From CAJINA01 sp964636125 (GTDB taxonomy: Bacteria > Desulfobacterota > Desulfobacteria > Desulfobacterales > CAJINA01): a DNA stretch of 64,000 nt. The position numbers and the translations under genes were made by a program. The notes under the pieces were generated by a model. It did not search any database. It was not told where the DNA came from and saw nothing but the letters and a program-made list of their open reading frames with translations. Positions 1-9,269 of this stretch are shown in pieces (the first letter of the stretch is position 1; every line of letters starts with the position of its first letter). The stretch is from positions 12,450 through 76,449 of the forward strand of contig CAZWPX010000023.1 of assembly GCA_964636125.1 (NCBI GenBank). The letters run 5' to 3'.

Positions 1-2
1 CG

Positions 3-1952
3 GCCGTTCAGGTAGCGGCCATGGGCCGCGCCGGCAGCGGCGCTGTTGTCCTTAAAAGTTTCGACCGGGCTGCCCGGGATCAGGATCGCATTTATGCGGT
101 GATTGACACCCTGGGCCCTGGAACGGTTTTAAGCGCTGACGCCGCCTCAACGGCTGGTTACCTGGAAATTTGCGGTCAGAATATAGAGGCGCTGTTCAAG
201 GGGGCAACGCCCCTGGGCAGCAGTTTTAGCAATGCACCCCAGAAGCGCGCCTGTGCGTTGGGCCGCTCTGATTACATCAGCCCTGATGGGGTTGGCACCC
301 GCCACAATGCCAGCCTGATGGCCGGCCTGATAAAAACGGCCCTGGGCCTGTATCACCACTATATCCCGGCCTGTCCGGCCTGGACGGCGCCCGCAAACCG
401 CGACCTTTGGAAAGAGAGCCCTTTTTATGTACCGAACAGTTCGCGCTACTGGTTTAGAGACAAAGATCGTGCCGCCCGGAAAGCCGCGATTGTACTGCTA
501 AGCGAAACCGCAGGCGGCCATCTGCTCCTGTCGGAGAGCACTTCCCGGCCTCCGGCAGTTGGGTCCTACCTGCCCTGTGCCGGTCCCTTCTGCCTGCCGC
601 TGACCGGGAACAGCCCAGCGGATTTAACCACACGACTGGAACAGGTAGAATTACAGCTCGCCCAAAAGGCCAACCTGCCCGGCTTTTGCAAAGAACAGTA
701 TCGCGAATTTTCCCGGAATGAACACGCCCCATACGCTTTGATGCTCGTGGCCGGCACAACAGACGCAATGGCCCGGGAAGCCCGGTTCATCCGCAAGATG
801 CTGCCCGGCAGTTTTGACAAACTGGCTGATATCAAGACACCCCGGGGCAGTTATTTCAGCGCCCGCCCGCTGGGCAGTAAAGGCAAAGTAGCCTTTGTCT
901 ATCCGGGCATTGGCAGTGCCTATGTGGGACTGGGGCAAGACCTGTTCCACATGTTCCCCACCCTCGCGGGCCAGTTGGGTCAACTGGTCCCCGATGTCGG
1001 CCAGGTATTGAAAGCCCGGTCGCTTTACCCCCGTACGATCGCCCCACTTTCCAAAGAGCAGCTCAAAACCCTGGAACGTCGGCTGCGCAACGATATCATG
1101 GCGGTGTCTGAGTGCGGCATTGCTTTTTCAGTGCTATACACCATGATCATGGCCGGATATTTCAAGCTGATCCCGGACATGGCCCTGGGTTACAGTATGG
1201 GCGAAGCCTCCATGATGGCTTCTCTCGGTGTATGGGAAAACCCCGGGCGTCTCAGCCGGCGGTTGCGCGAAAACAGCGCCTTCAGAAAAGACCTGCACGC
1301 AGAGCTGTCCGCCGTGCGCAGTTCGTGGGGGCTGGAGGCGCCGGCAGCGGGTGAACCCGACAAAATCTGGGAGTCGTATACCCTTTTTGCGGACCGGGCT
1401 GTGGTCCAGGCAGAAGTAGAACAGGCCGACCGGGTATATCTGACACTGATCAATACCGACAACGAGGTCGTCATTGCCGGGGACCCGGCCGCATGTGAGC
1501 AAATTGCCATAAAACTGGGCTGCACCTATTTCCCTTTGCACCTCGATCTTGCGATTCACAGTGAGCCGGCTTCCCGGGTGTATCCTGATCTTGTGGAACT
1601 GTACCGCCTGCCGGTCGTAAAAAACAGCCCCATCAAATTTTATTCGTCCTCCTGCTACCTGCCGGTGCCCCTGCGCAGCAAGGCGGTCGCCCACACCATT
1701 GCCAAGGCCTTCTGTGACCCGGTGGATTTTCCGAGACTGGTCCGCAAAACCTGGGACGACGGTGCCCGAATCTATATTGAAACCGGCCCGCGCCAGACCT
1801 GCTCCTTATGGATCAATGAAATTTTAAAAGATAAACCCTTTGCGGCCGTACCGCTGAATATTAAAGGCGCCGGAGACAAACCGGCCCTGGCCCGTGCCAT
1901 GGCGCAGCTGGTGGGCCAGCGGGTAAAGATAGATCTCGGGTGCCTTTTTTAA
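3..1952 (+). CDS. PfaB-like ketosynthase-related/acyltransferase protein, 5' end outside window
   Basis: This is the C-terminal 649 codons of a Pfa-type synthase subunit. The frame is open to the left edge, so the internal ATG at 21 is probably not the start. The first ~150 residues align by eye with the end of a ketosynthase or chain-length-factor domain (GSGAVVLK, then SLMAGLIKTALGLYHHYIP). The catalytic His motifs are gone: where the next gene has KANIGH, this one reads GRSDYIS. From about residue 290 an acyltransferase domain begins (GKVAFVYPG), with the nucleophile motif GYSMGE near residue 395. The whole protein resembles residues 760-1490 of the downstream gene, pointing to duplication. 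Its likely role is acyl transfer in PUFA or related secondary-lipid synthesis in the cytoplasm. It could instead be the tail of a larger PfaA-like protein; only upstream sequence can tell. Confidence 0.75.
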   Translation, partial: AVQVAAMGRAGSGAVVLKSFDRAARDQDRIYAVIDTLGPGTVLSADAASTAGYLEICGQNIEALFKGATPLGSSFSNAPQKRACALGRSDYISPDGVGTRHNASLMAGLIKTALGLYHHYIPACPAWTAPANRDLWKESPFYVPNSSRYWFRDKDRAARKAAIVLLSETAGGHLLLSESTSRPPAVGSYLPCAGPFCLPLTGNSPADLTTRLEQVELQLAQKANLPGFCKEQYREFSRNEHAPYALMLVAGTTDAMAREARFIRKMLPGSFDKLADIKTPRGSYFSARPLGSKGKVAFVYPGIGSAYVGLGQDLFHMFPTLAGQLGQLVPDVGQVLKARSLYPRTIAPLSKEQLKTLERRLRNDIMAVSECGIAFSVLYTMIMAGYFKLIPDMALGYSMGEASMMASLGVWENPGRLSRRLRENSAFRKDLHAELSAVRSSWGLEAPAAGEPDKIWESYTLFADRAVVQAEVEQADRVYLTLINTDNEVVIAGDPAACEQIAIKLGCTYFPLHLDLAIHSEPASRVYPDLVELYRLPVVKNSPIKFYSSSCYLPVPLRSKAVAHTIAKAFCDPVDFPRLVRKTWDDGARIYIETGPRQTCSLWINEILKDKPFAAVPLNIKGAGDKPALARAMAQLVGQRVKIDLGCLF

Positions 1953-2010
1953 ATGATGCCGGCCACAGACACAAGCGTCTGCCAAAAGGCGTGGAAGAAT
2001 ATTAACGCAG

Positions 2011-2041
2011 GTCAGGGTGCGAGCGCAGCTAGTTCCCTGAC
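2011..2041. repeat. intergenic hairpin repeat, copy A
   Basis: A 7-bp perfect stem (GTCAGGG with CCCTGAC) encloses a 17-nt loop containing TGCGAGCGCAG. A related element with the same loop core and a covarying stem lies at 28368-28398. It sits in the 151-bp gap between the two large pfa genes. There is no T-run, so it is more likely a dispersed REP-type element or RNA-processing hairpin than a terminator. Confidence 0.55.
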
Positions 2042-2103
2042 AGAAGCACACAAACGGGGAACCGGGAACCTTGAACCCGGAACCCCGACTCACTAGAGGA
2101 TCT

Positions 2104-5100
2104 ATGGAAAAGATTGCCATCATCGGTGTGTCCTGCCTGTTTCCGGGAGCCCACAACAGCTCCGCGTACTGGCAGAACCTGCTGGATGGAAAAAATTTCA
2201 AATCCACGGCCACCCGCCGGCAGATGGGCGTCGATCCCAAAGATTACTTTTCAGCGCAGCCCGGAGAGGCCGACCGCTACTACTGCATGCAGGGCGGTTA
2301 CATCCGCGACTTTGAATTCGATCCCACCGGCTACCGGCTGCCGCCTGAAGATCTGGCCCGGCTTGATGACCTTTTCAAGTGGTCACTTTTTGTGTCCCGG
2401 AACGCCTTGACGGACAGCGGTTATATAGACAAACCCGCAGCGTTGTCGCAGTGCGGCGCCATCCTGGGCAACCTCTCCTTTCCCACCAAGTCCTCCAACC
2501 ACCTGTGCCTCCCCATTTGCCACCAGGCCGTGGAAGCCTCCCTGCGCAGGTACCCGGACAATGAAGATTTTGAACTGGCGCCTTTCAGTCCGCCGCGCAC
2601 GGTTGCCGACGACAACCTGATGATTTCGGGATATCCAGCCGCCGTGATTGCCCGGGCATTCGATCTGCAGGGGCCGCATTTTTGCCTTGATGCAGCCTGT
2701 GCCTCCTCCATCTATGCGGTCAAACTGGCCTGCGATTATCTTTCCACGGGCCGGGCCGACATGATGCTGGCCGGGGCGGTAAGTGCGGCCGACCCCTTAT
2801 TTATTCACATGGGCTTTTCCATCTTTCAGGCCTACCCCGCGAACGGAAAATCCTCCCCCTTCGATAAAAACTCCCGGGGCCTGGTGGCCGGTGAAGGGGC
2901 GGGTATGTTTGTTTTAAAGCGCCATGCCGATGCGGTCAGGGACGGGGATAAAATCTACGCCTCGATCCTGGGTGTCGGGCTCTCCAATGACGGCCGCGGT
3001 CAGTCGGTCCTGGCACCAGGCATGGATGGCCAGAACGTGGCCTACGAACGCGCCTATGCCCAGGCCGCCATCGACCCCAAGGACATTGCCTACGTGGAGT
3101 GCCATGCCACCGGCACCTTGCTGGGAGACAAGGTGGAGCTCGATTCCATGGACACCTTCTTCGGAAAACACGGCGCATCACCGCTGGTGGGTTCCTGCAA
3201 ATCAAACATGGGGCATCTGTTAACAGCCGCCGGCATGGCCGGTATGCTGAAAACCATCTTTGCCATGTCTAAGGGCATCATCCCGGCAACCATCGGCCTT
3301 GAGGAAGCCATCGGATCAAAAAGCAACGTGATATCGGCCCAACAGATTCCGGTGGTCAACACACCCTGGCCCGGGGCCCCGGAGGCCCGCCGCGCCGCTG
3401 TGAACGGCTTCGGATTTGGGGGTGCCAATGCCCATATCATCCTGGAGTCCCCGCCGCACAGCCCGGAAGGCTCATCTCCGGCGCAAAGTCCGCCCAGGGC
3501 CGCCAGCAGGGTCATCCACCTGTTCGAAGATGAGCCGGACAAGGACTGTGCCCCGTGCGCCCTGGCGATCACCGGTATGGATGCACTGTTCGGCCCATGC
3601 CGGGGAATAGCCGAGTTCCGCCGCACCACCTGCGACGGTCTGCAACAGTTTGTCGATCTGCCTGAAAAACGTTGGAAGGGTATCGATCAATACGACGCGC
3701 TCTTGAAAAACTACGGGTTCGGAGACGGCCTGCCGCCCCGGGGTGCCTACGTGGATCATTTCGACCTGGATTTTCTGGGATTCAAAATTCCACCCAACAA
3801 AGATGACCGCCTGATCCCCCAGCAGCTTATGGCCCTCAAAGTGGCCGACAAAGCTATCCGCGATGCGGAAATTACAGAAGGTGCCCAGGTGGCGGTCCTG
3901 GTGGCCATGGGCACTGAGCCCGCCCTGCACCAGTTCAGGTCACGGGTCAACCTTGACACCCAGATAAAAACCAGTTTTGAAAAAGCGCATGTCGCGTGCG
4001 CAGACCCGTCCGGGGAAACCCTTGTAGAGAACATAAAAAACAGCCTCCACGGCGTGGCCCGCACCAACCGCTACACAAGTTTTATCGGCAACATCATGGC
4101 CTCCCGCATTGCATCCATCTGGGATTTTTCCGGCCCGGCCTTTACGGTATCTTCGGAAGAAAATTCGGTTTTCAAGGCCCTGGACGTGGCCCGGCTGCTG
4201 CTGGACGACCGGAACATTGAGGCAGTTGTGGTGGCAGCCGTGGACCTGTCCGGCGGGTTTGAGCAGGTGCTTTTAAAGAACAGGCGGCTGAAGATCAATA
4301 CCGGCCGGCCCACCTTGAGTTTTGACCAGGATGTAAATGGCTGGATGGTCGGCGAAGGCGCGGGCGCGGTAGTGGTCAAACGCCGTGATGATGCCCTGGC
4401 GGACAACAGTCGCATCTATGCCACCGTGGACGCATTGGGGTTTGCCGCGGGCGACGATAAAGACGCGGTCACCCGGGCCTGCCGGCATACCTTTGACTGT
4501 GCCGGGATAAATCCGGGTGAGATTGCCTACCTCGAGGTGCACGGCAGTGGCATCGGGGCCGAAGACGAGGCTGAAATAGCAGGCCTGCTGGAGGCCTACC
4601 AGGCACCCGGGTCACCCCTTAGATGCGCCATCGGGAGTGTCAAGGCCAACATCGGACACACCTTTGCGGCGGCCGGCATGGCCAGCCTGATTAAAACAGC
4701 CCTGTGTCTCTATCACCGCTATATCCCGCCCACACCGGCGTGGTCGGGACCCAAATATCCGGAAAAGTGGGCCAAGAGTCCTTTTTTTGTACCCACAGAG
4801 TCCAGAACCTGGTTTGTGGACGGCTCCGGCCAGACCCGCCGGGCGGCCATCAACTCCATGGGGGCCGACCACAGCTGCCACCACCTGCTCCTTTCCGATG
4901 AACCATCCCAAACCGGGCCCCGACGAGGTTACCTGTCCAGCCTGCCCATGACCCTTTTCCCCCTGGCGGCTGACAGCCGCAAGGCACTTGAAGGTGAACT
5001 GGACGCATTGACAACCGCCCTTTCAGCGGATCAAAAACTCGCGACCACAGCCGGAAAGTTTTTCAAACGTTTTAAAACCCGGGAGGCCTGCGAATTCCGG

Positions 5101-8100
5101 ATTTCAATTGTCGGTAAAAGCCGCAGCGAGATATATGATGAAATCGAAACTGCCAAAGTCGGCCTGCCCCAGGCCTTTGCGGAAAACGGGTCCTGGCGTT
5201 CTGAAAACGGGAGTTGTTTTACCTGTGAGCCGTTAGGCCCAGCCGGCAAGGTTGCCTTTGTTTACCCCGGCGGCTTTAATTCGTATATCGGCATAGGCCA
5301 CAGTCTTTGCCAGCTTTTCCCGGAAGTACACGAACGTGCCGGGACCTACACCTCCAGCCTGGGAGAAATTATCGGGCATGATCTTCTAAGTCCCCGGAGT
5401 ATGAGCACGCTGTCGGACACCGAACTCAAAGAGCTTTCGGAACAGCTGTTCAACACGCCCTCGGTTATGTTCGAAAGCGGCATCATGTCCGCTATATTGT
5501 GCACGGACATTATCAGGGAGAGCTTCGCGGTTTCACCGGACCAGGCCCTGGGTTACAGCATGGGCGAGATCTCCATGCTGTTTGCCCTGGGGGTCTGGGA
5601 TAAGGCGGATCGGATCCGCAAAGCGTTTAACGAATCCTCTGTTTACAAGCTGCGCCTGTCGGGCTCCATGGAGAATGTCCGCGCGGCCTGGAACCTGGAC
5701 CCATCCGAATCCGAGAATAAGAAGATATGGTACAGCTACAAGCTGGAAGCGGCGCCGGAGCAGGTCCGCAGAGCCCTGGAAAAAGACCTGGCCATCTCCA
5801 GGGGCCGGTCGGCCTACCTGATATTTGTAAATACGCCCCAGGAGGTGGTGATTGCCGGCTATGACCAGGCTTGCAAGCGGGTGATCAGGGATCTGGGCTG
5901 CAACTATTTTGAAGTTTCGGTGAGTGACGCCATTCACAGCGAACTGGTCAGGCCGGATTACGAAGCCCTGATCAACATGCATCGCCTGCCGGTAAACCCG
6001 GTGCCTGATATCGACTTTTACTCCGCCTTTGACTTTGCCCCCATTGTCATGGACAGCGAAGAGATTGCCCGACGCGTGGCTGACATTTACACCCATGAGA
6101 TCGATTTCCAGCAACTGATTGAAAAGGCCTACCAGGATGGCGGGCGGATTTTTATTGAGCTGGGACCGCGCAACAACTGTACCCGCTGGACCGATGAAAT
6201 CCTCCAGGGGCAGCCACATCTGGCGGTGGCCACCAATGAAAAGGATGTCGATGAACACGCCACCATTATCAAGGTGATTGCCAGCCTCTTTTGTCACCAG
6301 GTTTCCGTGGACCTTTCACCTTTGTACAGTCAGTCAAAAATGAAATCGGTCTCCAAGCGTCTGCTGAATAAATCCATCGTTCTCGGGGGGCAGACCATTG
6401 ACGCCCAGATCAATACCGAAAAAAATCGTCAGTTGTTTGCCTCCTTTGGCCGGTATCCGGTTCTCACTGAACCGGTCGTTGACACCGCGGTCCAGCCCAA
6501 AGCGGAAGCGGCCGCCCCCTTGATCACCCCCACTGCAACAGGTACGGAACCCCTTGTGAAAACTGAAAAGCACTTCAATGCGAATCTTTCCCGGTTGAAC
6601 ACTGTCCACCAGGCGTTTTTAGATCATCGCCTGGACGGCGCCCGCCAGATTCACGATCTGATTGAACTTCAGCTCGCCCGGGCAGGCCAGATGCCTGCAG
6701 CCGACCCGGATGGCGACACCGGGTCGAATGCCCGGCCCCCTTCCCCGTCGGCCGGGGGGCAGGCTCAGAGGTTGGGCTTGCCGGTGGTCCCGAAAGCAGT
6801 CAAACCACCGGTTCGCCAAGCGGTGGTCTGGGATCAGGCGGACCTGCTCGAGTTCGCCCAGGGCAGCATTGCCAACGTATTCGGCGAAGAATATAAAATC
6901 ATCGACAGCTACCCCCGGCGGGTGCGCCTGCCCATGCAGCCCTACCTGCTGGTGTCCCGGGTAACCAAACTCGATGCCCACTGCCACGAATTCAAGCCCT
7001 CTACCATGACAACTGAATATGATATCCCGCGCGACTTCTGGTACTCTGTGGACGGACAGATTCCCTGGGCCGTATCGGTTGAATCCGGGCAGTGCGACCT
7101 GCTGCTGATCAGTTATCTCGGTATCGATTTCAGCTGCATGGGCGACCGGGTTTACCGTTTGCTGGACTGCACCCTGACCTTCCTGGAAGACATACCCATG
7201 GAGGGCGATACCCTGCGGTATGATATCCGCATAAACTCTTTTTCAAAGAGCGGAGACAGCCTGCTCTTTTTCTTCAGCTACGAGTGTTTTGTGGAAGAGA
7301 CCATGGTATTGAAAATGGATGGCGGCTGTGCCGGTTTCTTTACCGATGAGGAGCTGGATGCCGGCCGGGGGATACGCCACACCGCGAAAGAGCTGGCCGA
7401 ACGCGCCCGCATCGAAAAGCACTCTTTTACGCCCTATTTGCACTGCAACCGGCAGCAGTTCGAGAAAGCGGACCTGCTCAAAATAACCCGGGGTGATCTG
7501 GGTGGATGTTTGGGCGCCCACTATGCCCGCCCCGGTTACAACCCCTCTTTAAAAATGGCCACTGAACAGATGCTGATGCTGGACCGCATTGAATCCATCG
7601 ATGTGACGGGCGGGGCCTGGGGGCTGGGAAAAATCGTGGCCTGCAAAGAGCTGGCGCCGGGCCACTGGTACTTTCCCTGCCACTTCAAGGACGACGAGGT
7701 GATGGCTGGCTCTCTGATGGCGGAAGGCTGCGGACAATTGCTGCAGTTTTTCCTGCTGTATATCGGCATGCACACCCGGGTCCAGGATGCCCGTTTCCAG
7801 CCCATCTGGAACCTGCCCCAGAAAGTCAGGTGCCGGGGTCAGGTAACCCCCGCCGACAACCTGCTGACCTATCGCATGGAGATCAAGGAAATCGGGCTCA
7901 CCCCCCACCCCTATGCCGTGGCCGATATCGATATCCTCCTGCAGGATAAAAACCGGGAAGATAAGATTGTGGTCGATTTTGGTAGCCTGGGAGTGCAGCT
8001 GGTTGAAAAAAGCGCGGATGACCCCTATAAAGCAGTGCTGCCCATGGCAGCAAACGAAACGCCTGCAACAGTGCCGGAACCGGAAACACCCGAGAAACGG

Positions 8101-9267
8101 CCCCTGTTTGACAGGTATCATTTTGAGCATTTTGCCACAGGCTCCCTCACGGAGTGCTTCGGGCCGGAGTTTGCTGTATATGAGGGCCGGGTGGCACCGC
8201 GGACACCCAATACAGATTTGCAGCTGACATCACGGGTCATCCGTATTGTGGGCGAACGGCACGACTTTTCAAAGCCGGCCTATGCCCTGGCCGAATACGA
8301 TGTCCCCGCAAAGGCATGGTATTATACCGGTAATGCGCATGGGGCTGTCATGCCTTACGCCATTATCATGGAAATCGCCCTGCAGCCCTGCGGGTTTATT
8401 TCGGCCTGGATGGGCACCACCCTGCTCTATCCGCAAACAGATTTTTTCTTCCGGAACCTGGACGGCCGGGGTAAACTGCACCGGGATATCGATTTGCGCG
8501 GGAAAACTATTATGAACAAGGCCACCTTGCTGAACACGGCCGCCATGGGCAACACGATTATCCAGACATTTGAGTTTGAGATGCAGGTTGACGGTCAGCG
8601 CTACTACTCCGGCACGGCCGCGTTCGGCTATTTTGTGGCCGCCGCCCTGACAGACCAGGTCGGGCTGGATAATGGCATTGACAACCACCCCCTGACGGGA
8701 AAAAAATACATCCGGGATGCCGTTGTGAGCACCATCGACCTGCAAACGGCCGAGGCCAGAGCAAGATACTATACGGGCCTGGAGTCAAAACCCCACTATC
8801 GGTTGGCCGGACCGCAGCTTGATTTCCTCAATTCGGTCCAGATTGTAGCCGACGGCGGCCGCCAGGGACTGGGCTACATTTACGCGGACCGCCAGATCCA
8901 GACATCCGACTGGTATTTTAAATGTCATTTCTACCAGGACCCGGTCATGCCCGGGTCGCTGGGAGTAGAATCGGTCATGCAGGCCCTTGAAGTCTTTGCC
9001 CTGCATCAGGATCTGGGGCAGCAGTTTAAGTCCCCCCGCTTTACCCAGATCGAAGACACCATCATCTGGAAATACCGCGGGCAGATCAGCCCGGAAATTG
9101 ATGCCATGGCCATCGAAGTTCACATAACAAAGATTGAAAGAGAAGCCGACCGGGTAATCGTCATCGGCGATGCTGGACTGTGGAAGGACAAAATCCGGAT
9201 CTATGAAATAAAGGATATCGGGTTGTGTATTGAGGAAGCAAACGTTAGCCGATTAAGGAAAAGGTGA
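2104..9267 (+). CDS. pfaC: PfaC-like PUFA synthase subunit: KS-CLF-AT-DH-DH
   Basis: A 2387-residue multidomain synthase when started at the ATG at 2104, where MEKIAIIG opens the first ketosynthase; an in-frame upstream start adds 11 residues. Domains in order: an active ketosynthase (~1-460) with Cys199 in DAACASS and His334 and His371 in ECHATGT and SNMGH; a chain-length-factor-like KS (~490-900) in which the Cys is replaced (SSEENSVF near 684); an acyltransferase (~1050-1400) with Ser1152 in GYSMGE; and two FabA-type double hot-dog dehydratase regions, with His1860 in FPCHF and His2275 in FKCHF followed by DPVMPGSL. No ACP repeats or ketoreductase are visible, so those must be encoded upstream. 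An AT between CLF and DH departs from the textbook marine PfaC (KS-CLF-DH-DH). The pfaD gene follows immediately. Product (PUFA versus another polyketide-like lipid) cannot be read from sequence. Confidence 0.88.
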   Translation: MEKIAIIGVSCLFPGAHNSSAYWQNLLDGKNFKSTATRRQMGVDPKDYFSAQPGEADRYYCMQGGYIRDFEFDPTGYRLPPEDLARLDDLFKWSLFVSRNALTDSGYIDKPAALSQCGAILGNLSFPTKSSNHLCLPICHQAVEASLRRYPDNEDFELAPFSPPRTVADDNLMISGYPAAVIARAFDLQGPHFCLDAACASSIYAVKLACDYLSTGRADMMLAGAVSAADPLFIHMGFSIFQAYPANGKSSPFDKNSRGLVAGEGAGMFVLKRHADAVRDGDKIYASILGVGLSNDGRGQSVLAPGMDGQNVAYERAYAQAAIDPKDIAYVECHATGTLLGDKVELDSMDTFFGKHGASPLVGSCKSNMGHLLTAAGMAGMLKTIFAMSKGIIPATIGLEEAIGSKSNVISAQQIPVVNTPWPGAPEARRAAVNGFGFGGANAHIILESPPHSPEGSSPAQSPPRAASRVIHLFEDEPDKDCAPCALAITGMDALFGPCRGIAEFRRTTCDGLQQFVDLPEKRWKGIDQYDALLKNYGFGDGLPPRGAYVDHFDLDFLGFKIPPNKDDRLIPQQLMALKVADKAIRDAEITEGAQVAVLVAMGTEPALHQFRSRVNLDTQIKTSFEKAHVACADPSGETLVENIKNSLHGVARTNRYTSFIGNIMASRIASIWDFSGPAFTVSSEENSVFKALDVARLLLDDRNIEAVVVAAVDLSGGFEQVLLKNRRLKINTGRPTLSFDQDVNGWMVGEGAGAVVVKRRDDALADNSRIYATVDALGFAAGDDKDAVTRACRHTFDCAGINPGEIAYLEVHGSGIGAEDEAEIAGLLEAYQAPGSPLRCAIGSVKANIGHTFAAAGMASLIKTALCLYHRYIPPTPAWSGPKYPEKWAKSPFFVPTESRTWFVDGSGQTRRAAINSMGADHSCHHLLLSDEPSQTGPRRGYLSSLPMTLFPLAADSRKALEGELDALTTALSADQKLATTAGKFFKRFKTREACEFRISIVGKSRSEIYDEIETAKVGLPQAFAENGSWRSENGSCFTCEPLGPAGKVAFVYPGGFNSYIGIGHSLCQLFPEVHERAGTYTSSLGEIIGHDLLSPRSMSTLSDTELKELSEQLFNTPSVMFESGIMSAILCTDIIRESFAVSPDQALGYSMGEISMLFALGVWDKADRIRKAFNESSVYKLRLSGSMENVRAAWNLDPSESENKKIWYSYKLEAAPEQVRRALEKDLAISRGRSAYLIFVNTPQEVVIAGYDQACKRVIRDLGCNYFEVSVSDAIHSELVRPDYEALINMHRLPVNPVPDIDFYSAFDFAPIVMDSEEIARRVADIYTHEIDFQQLIEKAYQDGGRIFIELGPRNNCTRWTDEILQGQPHLAVATNEKDVDEHATIIKVIASLFCHQVSVDLSPLYSQSKMKSVSKRLLNKSIVLGGQTIDAQINTEKNRQLFASFGRYPVLTEPVVDTAVQPKAEAAAPLITPTATGTEPLVKTEKHFNANLSRLNTVHQAFLDHRLDGARQIHDLIELQLARAGQMPAADPDGDTGSNARPPSPSAGGQAQRLGLPVVPKAVKPPVRQAVVWDQADLLEFAQGSIANVFGEEYKIIDSYPRRVRLPMQPYLLVSRVTKLDAHCHEFKPSTMTTEYDIPRDFWYSVDGQIPWAVSVESGQCDLLLISYLGIDFSCMGDRVYRLLDCTLTFLEDIPMEGDTLRYDIRINSFSKSGDSLLFFFSYECFVEETMVLKMDGGCAGFFTDEELDAGRGIRHTAKELAERARIEKHSFTPYLHCNRQQFEKADLLKITRGDLGGCLGAHYARPGYNPSLKMATEQMLMLDRIESIDVTGGAWGLGKIVACKELAPGHWYFPCHFKDDEVMAGSLMAEGCGQLLQFFLLYIGMHTRVQDARFQPIWNLPQKVRCRGQVTPADNLLTYRMEIKEIGLTPHPYAVADIDILLQDKNREDKIVVDFGSLGVQLVEKSADDPYKAVLPMAANETPATVPEPETPEKRPLFDRYHFEHFATGSLTECFGPEFAVYEGRVAPRTPNTDLQLTSRVIRIVGERHDFSKPAYALAEYDVPAKAWYYTGNAHGAVMPYAIIMEIALQPCGFISAWMGTTLLYPQTDFFFRNLDGRGKLHRDIDLRGKTIMNKATLLNTAAMGNTIIQTFEFEMQVDGQRYYSGTAAFGYFVAAALTDQVGLDNGIDNHPLTGKKYIRDAVVSTIDLQTAEARARYYTGLESKPHYRLAGPQLDFLNSVQIVADGGRQGLGYIYADRQIQTSDWYFKCHFYQDPVMPGSLGVESVMQALEVFALHQDLGQQFKSPRFTQIEDTIIWKYRGQISPEIDAMAIEVHITKIEREADRVIVIGDAGLWKDKIRIYEIKDIGLCIEEANVSRLRKR

Positions 9268-9269
9268 TC

